Origin: Conoideocrella luteorostrata
Lineage: Eukaryota > Ascomycota > Sordariomycetes > Hypocreales > Clavicipitaceae
NCBI GenBank assembly: GCA_032433595.1
Contig: JASWJB010000054.1
Span: forward strand, 108,498-172,497
Length of the DNA stretch: 64,000 bases
Direction: 5' to 3'
The notes below the pieces were generated by a model that had not been told where the DNA came from, ran no database searches, and saw nothing but the letters and a program-made list of their open reading frames with translations. Below, piece after piece: positions 42,062 to 52,849 of the stretch (the stretch's first letter is position 1; the number at the start of each line of letters is the position of its first letter). The translations under genes and the position numbers were made by a program.

Positions 42062-44175
42062 TCATTTTCGTTGCGGGGCGTGCAAGCTTTTAAAATAATT
42101 ATACACCATGGTAAGATTTCCAAGATTCCTCCTCGTCATATAAGCTTCCAAGAGCTCCTTACGACCATTTCTGTCATAACGAATAAGCTCGATATCCAGA
42201 ACCTCCAACAATATGTTGACGGCTTCCTCAGCCTTGTAGGCAGCAGCTGAGCGAAGCAGTGCAGTGACATCACTAGCATAAGCCCCATGGACCACTTTAT
42301 CTCGGCCATTCAGCTTGATAACTGTACCTAGAAGTGTTTAGTCGAGGGCCAGGTTGGCATGGACATCGACTCCGTGATATAAAGTGTCGGTACGATGTGC
42401 TCCAATTTCGCGAAGCTATGTAGGCAAATATTTGCTTCATTAAGGACGGAACAACGAGTAAAGGGGTAGTGGATTGCTGGCTAGTGGAGCGTGCGAAGTG
42501 CAGCGTGTAGAATTTTCGGCGATGCTATGAGCCCTTGAGGACACTGCTGTACTCCGTAATAGGTTGGGTGACTTGAACATTTGTTTCCATAGCAATTGCA
42601 GAGTAGGTATTTTTTAGGACATCAAGAAATTGTCCAGTTCAGCTAAGACTATAACAGCCCCAGAGCACTGTCTGGTGAGGCGTACAGACATCATCCACGG
42701 ACACCCTGCATCCAAGATGCATCTTTACGATGGCGATACATCCCCTTTGTGCGGCAATTACAAGGAAAATATCGGCGCCCAAACCTAGATTAAGTTCACC
42801 AACAGCTGCTACGGCTCTTTTGCACCGCGTTTCAGAACGAAGTGCAACATATTCTGAGTGACTACGAGCCTCTAGTCTCTAGAGTTTAATAAGGACCCCT
42901 CGCGTACGAGAATCGATGTCGGCGCCACGCTCCAAGGACTGCTAAGCCCGCTTGCCTGTCCTAGTTGATACTTCCGGATGACGCTTTAAGGAGCCGGTGG
43001 TCCAGTTCTTTCAGGTAAATCTATGATCGCTTTCTGCTTAGCTAGGCATTGCTAATCCAGTGATGCAAACTTGATGATGGTACCAGCAAAGTCGTACGAG
43101 AAGACGCGGTTGGAGTGTGAACAGTTTCAGTGTTTAGGGAGAAAAAACATTTGTGTCGGACAATGGGTGTTGTCCGTGAGTAGGTGGCCGAGGTTATCAG
43201 TCTGCCAGTGGTTGGCTGTCAGGCGAGATTTGCGTCGACGCCCCGGCAGTCTCGAATTTCGGTCCAGAAGTTCTCGGACGACTTCCTAAAATCCTCAGTG
43301 AGCGGCCTTCCTAGATACCGTAGCTCGTATCAGCCAGTCGTTGCTTTGTACGCCGTTAAAATTACAGAGTGCCGCTCTCGATCGTACTAGTTGTCACACG
43401 TGAGCAGCTATGGATGTCTAATAAGTGGAGTTGTCCTTGTATTCTAGCTATTCTGACGAGGAATTAGACCTCTCTTATAGATGAATTCTAGCTAGTCTGA
43501 CTAATAGAAAAAATCGGATGTCACAAGTGAGCAGCTATGGATGTCTGAATGTGTGGAATTGTCCTTTTATTCTATCTAATATGACGAGGAATTAGACCTC
43601 TTCTTATAGATGACTACTATCTATGAATTCCGTCATCGGACCCGGAAGGTTGTCTCACGATATCTCCACTGGGTCAGAATCCGTAACCGGCTCACTGTGA
43701 TCCGTAACACATTTGTAACATGCTCTTCTTGACATCGGAAGTATCGGACCTAAGGGAGATGCCGGAATTTGCGGCGACACACGATGTTCTGTGACAAAGT
43801 TGATCTCCGCTTTGGACCAGCTCATTAAAGATGCAATGCGGGAAGCTATGCTTCTCCTGCTTGCCCAAGCCTTGCTCAATCGCAAATCTCAGGCAAAGCT
43901 CCACTTTCCATGATTATCAGAGCCACGCCGGAATCGCCCACTTTGTCGAGATCAGGGGCTAGTCCTTGTCGCCGGCAGGGGGGGAAATGCCCATCCGGGC
44001 CATGTTGGAGTAGTGTCTGCACGACATTGAGATGCCCACCACTGCACGCTTCAAGCAGGATGTAAAGCCATCTGTATTGACCTCATTGACATCAACACGG
44101 AGATCCTGGCTGCTGGCTAGAAGAAACTCTACGATGGCAGCACGGCTACAGCCGGTGGCGACTTCCGGCGCAGGA
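42062..44175 (-). pseudogene. degenerate ankyrin-repeat gene
   Basis: Several pieces on the minus strand translate to ankyrin-like sequence in changing frames: AAIVEFLLASSQDLRVDVNE and LEACSGGHLNVVQTLLQHG (about 44.0-44.15 kb), SLERGADIDSR (about 42.93 kb), VIAAQRGCIAIVKMHLGCR (about 42.75 kb) and LLRSAAAYKAEEAVNILLE (about 42.25 kb). Frameshifts and stops separate them and a repeated element lies among them. I see no intact start or end. This is most simply the remains of one large ankyrin protein gene. Confidence 0.6.
43392..43614 (+). repeat. two direct copies of a roughly 97-bp element
   Basis: Both copies begin TGTCAC-A-CGTGAGCAGC or TGTCACAAGTGAGCAGC (43392 and 43519, period 127 bp) and end TTATAGATGA. 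Internal text such as GACGAGGAATTAGACCTC is shared. The origin is unknown; it is perhaps a fragment of a repeated element inserted in the ankyrin pseudogene. Confidence 0.7.
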
Positions 44176-44695
44176 CTACGCGATAGTGAGAGGCCGTATT
44201 GTATTGACTCTCAAGTGTTTTCCATCTTTCCATCCTTTGTGCAGTCTATTGGGAGTGCCACATTGCCACCCTACCTGTGACTGTGTAAAAGGCAACCTAT
44301 TTAGCCCGGAGGAAGCAATAACTACAACGAACGAGCGAACTGGGAATATGCAGGGTGTCAAAGCAGCAGCCGATAAGTCACAGTAGTTTGTCTTGAAAGC
44401 GCCACGATAGTTTCAAGTTGACAAGTTTTACGGTTCAAGGGCGGCTAGCAGTCAAACATTCGCAGTCAGACAAAAGACCATGTGCACAGTATCTGGGGAT
44501 ACCTCGGCAAACCGGTGCCTGAGGCCTGAAAATAATTAATAGCAGCGTATATATAATGGTTGCCATCCCAGTCAGTCTAGTATGGATATCTATTATTAGT
44601 GAGCGGCACTATTCTTCGCCCATCCACTAACCCTGTGAGCCACATCACCTCAATATCTATTGTACAGCAACTCCTTCGTTTCTCGCCATGCAGAA
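44176..44695. other. intergenic, no gene seen
   Basis: Spacer before the 3' end of the Kelch gene. Nothing recognisable. Confidence 0.4.
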
Positions 44696-46725
44696 TCATG
44701 ATTTCCTGGCAAACTGTTCGTGTGATACAAAGTCTCTCGGCCGTTGCGGCGTCGCATCCAGCTCGCTTATTGGAGAAGCAAACTCAGTATGAGGGAGTTC
44801 AGCATGAGGGAGTTCAGACAGAGGCGATACTTGATAATCGAGCTCCATCCCAGCTTTGGTCGAGTCGATGGTGTGCGTCCTTCGGGATTGCAAAGAAAAG
44901 GAATCTTGGTGGTCAAACTGATGGTCGAACTGACGGTCCAACGATGGTGGCTCGTCCCGGTTTGCTTCCCCCATGCGCTTCTTGCGGCGAATATAGTATA
45001 TGAGACCGGCGATGAGAGCCAAAGCCGCGACGCCTCCCAGAGCACCACACAGAATGGCGATCAACCGCGATGGCGATGACGAGCAAAGCTTGTCATCAGT
45101 GAAACAGGAGGCTTTAAAGAGGTTAGTCTATCATGGTGGTAGTTCGCACTAAGGGGAAGCACTCACCGAACATCTCCTTCAACTCAGAGCTGCTCCAGAC
45201 GACGTCCTTCATGCCACTATTGTCTATCAGCTATCGATTGCATACTACACTAGTCGACAACAGCATACGTACCCATTCTTGTACCAGTCTTTAATGGCGC
45301 TGGGTGACTGATAGTCTTTTGCTTTGGCATCATACCCATTCGACCACTTCCATTCCGTGAGATCCAGAATGCCCAGACCTTGCTTCCAAGGATCCTTGGT
45401 ATTCCAGGCATCTTCTGACGACGCCAAGCCACCATTGACAAGCATTTGGCGTTTGCCGACAACAGCACAAGCATGGGAGAAGCGTCTCGGGCTGGATATG
45501 TCGATGCGCATCCAGTGAAATCCCGGAAGGGTCAATACCCAAACATCGTCCAGGGCGTCCGGCGAATTCGAGCGGCCGCCATATACGTAACTAGACAGAT
45601 GTGAATGCGTCAGTAAAATCTCTTATTCCCTTAGATGGAGGATCTCTCGTACATGTCGAAGCTGCCGTCGGGCGACGTCACACCAACCATGCAGTGGTCA
45701 TATCGGTCTGGCGGGATAGCACCAGTCGTTTCCTGTGTGAACCATCTTCTTCTTCGCTGGTTGTAGATTCTGACTTTCTCCAACCCGACAGGTTTACGAG
45801 CATGAGTCTTTCGACTTTTGGACATACCCCCCGTTGTCACAATCATTGAGGTGTTGTCGAAGCCAGTGATGCAGGCCCCTTTCAATTGCATCACCTCTTT
45901 AGGGCCTCGTAGGTCGGACGAGAGAGACTGATTTGTCCACGTTTGACTGTCGAGGCTGAAACTGAGCATCCCCGGTGCGGTTTTCCTGTTATTCGACTCG
46001 AGAGTTGTGCTGGAGTTTGTCGTAGAAAGAAACCCCCCGACAACGTACGCTTGTCCGCCGCAGACTACATCAGCGCCCGATGATCGCCGAATCACATCAT
46101 CGGTTCCAGATGCCGGCTGGACGACATCCCATGTACCACCGCCACCCTCATTCGGCGACAGCAACCACACAGACGCATTAGTTATGCCTGGGCGTGATTC
46201 CTGTGATCCATCTCCGCCCCATTGATACAGAATATTGTTTGTTGTGTCGGGCCATAAGTTTGAATTTGTCGAGGAAGGCTTCTTCCACTTTTTAATCCCG
46301 TTAAATCTTACGGTTTCGTTGTTCCATGACTCCTTGAGGGAAATCGAGAGTGTTGAGTTGACTGCCTCATGCGGGTTAGTACGAGTGATGGTTGGCAAGA
46401 CGGGCGTCTTGTCTTGGGGCTTATCATATTCCTCACCCGTATCTGAGGTCACCGCCTGCTTTTGAGAGCCATCGCTTTGCGATATCCGGCCGCCCTCCAG
46501 ATATAGAAAATTACCTACAACGGCGACTTTCAACCGCGTTCAAACGGTCAACTTGAGCCCCCACTTCTCCATGACTGTAAGTTGATCCCCGAGGAATGAA
46601 GACTCACTTGAGTGCAAGGCTCTGCGATAGAAATTTTCAGGTTCCGGGACTTCGACTTGAGCCGCGACGACGCCAAACGTGACCAGCAATTGCACATTTG
46701 TGATCAGCATCGCACAGGGACGCAT
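44696..46725 (-). CDS. Kelch-repeat single-pass membrane protein
   Basis: Five exons on the minus strand, 46725-46608, 46526-45653, 45590-45273, 45216-45167 and 45111-44696, all in phase, encode 591 residues. There is a signal peptide (MRPCAMLITNVQLLVTFGVV). The extracellular part carries Kelch-type blades: GNFLYLEGGRIS, NNILYQWGGDG, GGQAYVVGGFLS, SMIVTTGGMS, DIYVYGGRSN and QMLVNGGLAS, with several N-glycosylation sites. One membrane segment (LIAILCGALGGVAALALIAG) is followed by a basic stop (RRKKR) and a short cytoplasmic tail that contains small repeats (FDHQ, ELPH). This is the common fungal family of Kelch-domain surface proteins. The ligand and function are unknown. Confidence 0.88.
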
Positions 46726-48594
46726 GTTGTGTAATGGACGCCAGTCCAATGTGTTGGGTTGTCGAGGAGCAAAGCAGTCATCCAAAGTCGATTAATTGCG
46801 TTCGCCTCGTTCGATTCGGTTGTGTCCGAGTCGCGAGATTGATTCAAAATGGCAGGAAAAACTTTGCTTCAATGAAAAGTAGGATATGTCCTCCGTACTT
46901 CGTACTTCGTAGAACGAGTGTGGCACCGAAAACCTACCATCTTCCTCACTTGCTTACTGCCGGGTTTGCGGATGCCCGATCCGTAGCATTGTGAAATTGA
47001 TCGTGGGCCCACCGAAGTAAGCCTCCGTGATGATAATCAGACTTCTCGTCACATACGGAGTAAGCAGCAGCAAGATAAAGTCTCCGATGTGGACAAGGTA
47101 GCGAGGGGTCCGAGGGCTGATCAGGGCACTCCGTAAGACGCCGTTTTTTTTCGTGTTGGGAAAATTGCTTTTTTTTGGGGAAGGGGTTGGATTCAGGGGC
47201 TCACTGACGCGAAGAGCTGCGCAGACTTCATGTGCAAGTCTATGACAACATGCTACGGAGTAATGAACCAGACCTTGATTCGTGGCGTGTATCGTTATTT
47301 TCCGTAATCTTGTTTCGATGCGCCGATTTGTCGTCGCCATTCTTCGTCGTCACGCATGTCTCAGCGCAAGGTCTTCGAGCGGCCCAACAACTGCACTGCC
47401 GGGATACGGCTGATACGGTCGGTACCATGTATTGAGTCTAGACCGTTGGGCATCACTCGAGAAGTAGGGCGACCATCCAAGTTGACCCCTTTTGCCTGAT
47501 GTCAATGGAACCGTGACAAGATTTGTGTTTTTGAATATATACTTGCGGCTATCCCCCTCTTGTTATATGGCCTGCTACAGCCTCTAGTCACAGATCCAAC
47601 TCGTGTGTTTTGTGTGTTGTCGACTTCTGTAATAGACTTGGCTACGGAGTACTCCGCACTTTTGGGGGATATACGGAGTAGCTGACGGCGGGGCGTTCAC
47701 GTTATTCTTCGACCCACAGGCGCTGCACGCACTAGAGGTCTAGCCAGAGCCCGCTGACTCACTCAACCAATGGTGTTTGCTTGCGCCAAAGACATTTGCC
47801 GGTGCGGGCGGATAGAGCGCTCCCCGCGCCCTACAAAACGCCACCACACTTAGAGTAGCTAGACCATGACATTAGTCCTCCGCTCATCTGTTTTGATCGT
47901 CGCAAGACGGCCTCGTGTTGGTCGCGTCACGGATCTCTAATTAATTGGAAAGACTGTAGTCGGCCGGGGGCACTTACCTGGTACCTGGTTATCCCTCGTG
48001 GTCGCCAAACGGACAGGCGCAAGCAACAGGAACATCGGGTTCAAGCGAGTAGGGCTGAATTGGGTGGCGACCCATGACCACGAGAAGTTCTAACGCGGCT
48101 TGTCGTACTCCGTACTCTGTAGATTTCACGTTGAACAGCGCCAAATAATGCCTGCAGCGATAGTGGGCAGATGGAGTACTCCGTACGGAGTACGGATACA
48201 GGTCTCTCGAATAACATGCTTAAAAGAAACTTAAAAAAGTTATGATCTCTTCCAGCACCCCTTGTTGGAGATGCGGAGCGGAGCAAAGTCAACTGCAGCC
48301 TTCATTCTCTCTAGGTGACGGGGCGTCCGGATTAGATGCAGCCATGTGATCATTAAGCTGGCCGCGGTGACGGAGCAGTGGAGTTGTCTGTATATTTTTA
48401 CTGCCGTCATTCTTGCAGATTTTAAAAGCAAACTTACCCAACAGCATATGGTCTCGAGGTTTCGTAGTGGACTGGCCGTAAATCTCCGCTGTCTCTTCTT
48501 TTTTTTGGACTCGTGATTGCGAGCTAAGAAAACGGGTAGCCAGCCTTAGTACGGCAGGTGCAACGACAGGCGCCCACAGCTGTCTGCGACCGTG
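46726..48594. other. intergenic with many TACGGAGTA palindromes
   Basis: No supported gene. The palindrome TACGGAGTA or its parts recur at about 47040, 47250, 47645, 47670, 48107 and 48175-48195. Confidence 0.45.
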
Positions 48595-49040
48595 TTGACA
48601 CTTTCGACAGTAATATGAACAGATGGGTCGTCTCCGATGGAACCTGTGACGCAAAGTCCGGCATGGTTATCGTCGCCGACACGCCGATTGGCAAGGCTGT
48701 CTATGACGCTCATTTGACAACTTCATCCCGGAGGCTGACGTTGCTCTGTCCAAGAATGGTGGAGGCAGCGCCAGCCTTGTCTTCCGCGCAACTGGGCTGG
48801 GTCAAGGCGCTGACGACTGCAACGGCTATTACGCCGGCTTGAGCACTGAGAAATCTGTGGTCCTTCAGCGCGTCAAAGGAGACTTGACGTTCCCCAAGTC
48901 CGCTCAAGTCCCCATCACCGTTAATCAGGTGTTCCACACTAAGGTGCAGGCCATCGGCGACTTAATCAACATCATGGTAGGAGACACAACCGCTCCCTGA
49001 TTAGCGTTGGGGACGGAACCTGTGCGAGAGATGTGCTCCG
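48595..49040 (+). pseudogene. frameshifted LamG/concanavalin-like domain remnant
   Basis: Coding-like sequence with domain wording: TFDSNMNRWVVSDG, EADVALSKNGGGSASLVFRA, GADDCNGYYAGLS, VVLQRVKGDLT, FHTKVQAIGDLINIMVGD and ISVGDGTCARD. This matches the LamG-like module found at the C-terminus of some secreted glycosidases. One base-level frame shift lies near 48712 and a second near 49000, and no catalytic domain or signal peptide precedes it. The remains are therefore a broken 3' piece of a secreted enzyme gene. The frame that follows (49050-49414) looks coding-like but is unassigned, and both strands are open there. Confidence 0.55.
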
Positions 49041-49414
49041 TAGCTAGCGTTCGTAACCACTGGACCGGTGCCATCGTAGATAAACTTAGCCGGGTTGGGT
49101 TTACTACCTTCCCGGTTGACTTTGGGTCTAACTCGCCGAGCCGGAAGACGCACGACAGCAAGTTTGAGGTCACACTTTCTGGAACGAGTACTAGCGATGC
49201 ATGGAGCGGAGAAGCTGTCCACGATGCCACATTCGTAGACTTTGTCCTGGACGCAGATATTCCGCTTGTCAATGTCTCTCTGCCTATCGCCCGGTTGGTC
49301 ACCGGCGTTGGCGAGGGTGCAAGCCTTATCCGAAAGCGCGGTAAGATCTTCCTGAACAATGACAGGGCCCGTCCTGCCATGCACGGCGTCCGAGCCGTCA
49401 AAAACTTGGGATGA

Positions 49415-49779
49415 ACTGTGAAGTTGGTGTGCGGGAACCTTTTCTGTTCTACTGGTCCGCACTGCCCGCCATACGCCACGCAGTTTAGCGTCCATTAGTT
49501 AGCAACAACGACCTGCCCAGGTCTATCGTTAACTTCCTTCCTAATTAGGTGCGGCTGGAGCTGCACCTTACACCGCGGCATTCCGCGCCTAGCAACTTGT
49601 ACCAATCACCTTGAAAATGTATCATTTAGCTTAGTCGATGAAGCGTGAGAGCACATGTGCTCACAGGCATCACCGAGGGAGTCGCAGTAGGAGCAATGCT
49701 AGTTCGCGATTAGATTTACTGCTTGGGTTTAGAAGTATTCCATCTGTTGTGCCGTGAAGCCAGTTACCGTATCTACTAG
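49415..49779. other. intergenic, no gene seen
   Basis: Spacer before the second family-2 repeat. Confidence 0.4.
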
Positions 49780-50173
49780 TGTGTAGGCGGGATGAAGCCC
49801 CAAGGGTGGCTGGAACGAATTCACTTGAAGTTTGGACTAGACTGGATTGGTCAGATCAAATGATATAGCTATAAGAAGGGGGGTTATCTCTCAGCGTCGG
49901 ATCAAGAAGTTTCCCTCCGTGTTCAAGAAGTGTGTCTTTGTCTGGAGCCCTGCCCTAGCACCTATTATGACCGGATTGCTTTATTGAAGTGCACAGCGAC
50001 CCGATAAATGCTGGGCAGGCTGTTAGACCACTTAATCTTATCACACGTGAGGTCCCTACGAATTACGGAAGGTCTCTGCAAGAACCTTTCTCAGAGTTTA
50101 CGGAGCGTTGCTGGTTGTGTGTTAAGACACCGGTATACGTGAGTTGTGTGGGTGCGCGGTCTTGAGTCGACGA
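49780..50173 (+). mobile_element. LTR-like repeat, family 2 copy 2
   Basis: A 394-bp element similar to 33613-34010 with the same landmarks, starting TGTGTAGGCGG and ending GTCGACGA. The 5-bp sequence ACTAG flanks both sides (49775-49779 and 50174-50178), as expected of a target duplication. It ends 13 bp before the ATG of the acyltransferase gene and carries a TATAGCTATAAG box, so it may act as that gene's promoter. Confidence 0.65.
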
Positions 50174-50186
50174 ACTAGGAAGCGAA

Positions 50187-51803
50187 ATGGAGAACTGTGA
50201 CGAAGTGTATCCGCTTCACCGGCTGGACATGCCCAAAGCACAGGCAGCTTTCCAGGTGTGGACTTTTCTATTCAACGACCAGTTGGATGCAAAGAAGCTC
50301 TGCGAATCTTTGTCGAGATTGGCAGAGATCGGTGATTGGAGGAAAATAGGCGGTCGGATTAGACGCTCGGTAAATATTTCCAACTCAAACATCTTCTTTG
50401 CTTGGTCTGGTACTCTTCTCTGTTTTATGAAGTTCGTTAGGATTTAATTAACACACATGTTGTAGAAGGATGGGTACTTCGAGATACATTGTCCGAGGAT
50501 ATTCACAGTCGAGCGACCGGCAGTAACTTTTTCTCACGATGATGATTATAGAGATAACAGCATCTCTGAACACCCTTTAGGCAGTCGGTTTCCGCGATCG
50601 ACAAACCTTGATGAGGTCACAAGTATCCCATATGACAGCGAGCTTCAAAATCTAGCTATCCGTACGAGCTTCCCTACCTCTATCGATGACGTTATTGGCA
50701 AAGACGCTCCCATCCTCTCGCTTCATGTTGTGACATTTAGTGACTCGACTATTGTTGGTTTAAGCTGGCCACACATTCTAACAGATGCTTTCGGTATTCG
50801 AGTTCTGCTGCACAGTTGGTCGCTTGTTCTAGCCGGTCGAGAGTCAGATGTCCCCCCAGTATTGAGCGCCAAACAAGACATAGCATATGAGGTGGAGAAG
50901 CAAATAAACCAGGGGGATGTGGAGCATCCCTCTATAGTACCGGCTCAAGACTTAATCATCAACAAGCATCGCATGAGTAAGGGACAACTTTTGCAGTTTT
51001 TAGTGCGCTACATGTGTAGTGCATACGGGAAACAAGGGTTTGAGCGACGACTTGTCTACCTGCCTAAGAGAGCTGTGGACGCCCTCGTGGACACAACAAG
51101 ACAAGAAGCAGACAATTCTAGTGTCGAAATGGGAGTGAAAGAAGAGGGGCTATATATTAGCAGAGGTGACGCTATCACAGCCTGGTTCTCTGCGTTAGTG
51201 TATACACTTCAACCCAAACCTCGCGATATCTCTATTCTGTCTCTTGTCAACCTTCGTTACCGACTTCAACCCCTCCTTCCTACCACTGAGATTGCTGGTA
51301 GCTCTGGTTTTCACCTACAGAATTTGTTCCTAGTGTCCCACATGAAACTTGTGGCCGAAGTTGACTTGGGCAAGGACAGGTCAGTTGGTAGCATAGCTGT
51401 AAAAACGAAGCGCCAGGCACATTTACAGACTCAGCAAGACCAACTGACCGGTCTACTCCGGCTTGCCTGCAGCAAGATAACTCCAGGCAAGAACCTGTCT
51501 GTGTTGTACGGTGGTGTTAAGGACAATATGATCTTAGTCAATAATATGATAAGAATGGATTTTTTCACCGCTGTAGACTTCAGCCCAGCGGTCGCAAGGC
51601 AAAGGGACCTGTCAAGCTCTCGGAAGAATCCTCCGGGAACGATTATTAGCTTTCTTTTCGGATATCTCAATGATCGAGTTCCTCGAGCTAGTGCTTTGAC
51701 CATGCTGGGCTCCGATCACAGTGGTGGTCATTATCTCATCATGTCGATGGAGCCTAAGCACTGGCATGCTGTTGATGCAGAGCTACTAAATCTTTGTAAG
51801 TGA
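50187..51803 (+). CDS. BAHD-type acyltransferase (PF02458-like)
   Basis: Two exons, 50187-50369 and 50466-51803, with a 96-bp intron, encode 506 residues. The catalytic HxxxD motif is HILTD at about residues 164-168, preceded by GLSWP. The equivalent of the C-terminal DFGWG motif is weak: DFSPAVARQ near residue 430. Fungal members transfer acetyl or other acyl groups from CoA to secondary metabolites such as trichothecenes. A donor-like GTAAGT at 51798 could lead to a third exon with a different C-terminal tail. The start codon lies just after an LTR-like repeat. No other biosynthetic gene is adjacent, so the substrate cannot be inferred. Confidence 0.82.
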
Positions 51804-52849
51804 AAGTAGGATAGTAAACAGTATTATTTACACCGCGTCCGCTTCCTCAGCGCAGCATAATCTCTGAACATTTTCATTCTTTAGCCTTGAAAGAAACCGT
51901 GCCAAAGGCGACTTATTTAATTGCATGGGGCACACGAAGGCTCACAGTGGGCCCAAGGAACATCTTCCTAGTAATAGGATGAAGTGTAGGCTGATTCGAG
52001 TGTCGCTAATAACTTCCGTGGTCTTTCTAGCAAAGATAGTAGGGCTTGCCCATTGTAAAGGATAGGTGCAGTGGAGTGTCACAGGCTATATTTATTATTT
52101 ATGTTACTAGTTTGCAGCTTCAGCTTTTGCTGAATTATGTGGCATGGGGGGCGTCATAAGATGGTGGCTACGATTTATCTGATCGCTGGAAATGTCCTTT
52201 GACTTCCATCTATTTCATGAATCTACAGAATGGACCTAAAAGAGTGCAAAAAATGCTTATCACGAAGAGTTTTGATGATTCACAGCAGTCTTACGCACAC
52301 TACACTGTCCTGGTTGAAAATTTTGCTTAGAATAATAGTCCATTGGATATACACAATGGTTTCGTAGTCGGCAAAGGTGCTTTCTCGTCTACGTTGGTTA
52401 TATAGAAACTACATAACTGATGCACCGTGCAAAGTAATCTACCCCCAGGGAGATCTGCTGAATTTTAGCTAGTAAGTTGTGAGCGGTTTGGTGTTACTAT
52501 CTGTGTATAACCAACTTTCAGACCCAGAAATGACATGCATAACCCATACCCAGTACGAGTTAATACCAAAGATCGCCCAAGAAAAAAGGGGTATGGTTCC
52601 AATAACCGGCTATGCTGCGTCTCCTCTACCTTGCCGCGCTTCAGATCATGATTCTGTGGTCCTAAACTCTGGCACGGAGTGAAATTCAATCCCGTGGGTT
52701 TCGCTTTCTAAAGAGGTCTAAGAATCTTGTGCCTCTCTTTTTCGGAACACCTGACGTGACGGTTGGATGGACGAAAATCTCGTTTCTGGGCTAGAACGCA
52801 TTAGCCAATAAAATCGCAAAATTTGTGCTTGCAGGGCATTGGAGAAAGC
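51804..52849. other. intergenic, no gene seen
   Basis: Spacer between the acyltransferase and the 3' end of the kinase-ankyrin gene. It may include a small last exon of the acyltransferase (about 51885-51981). Confidence 0.4.
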
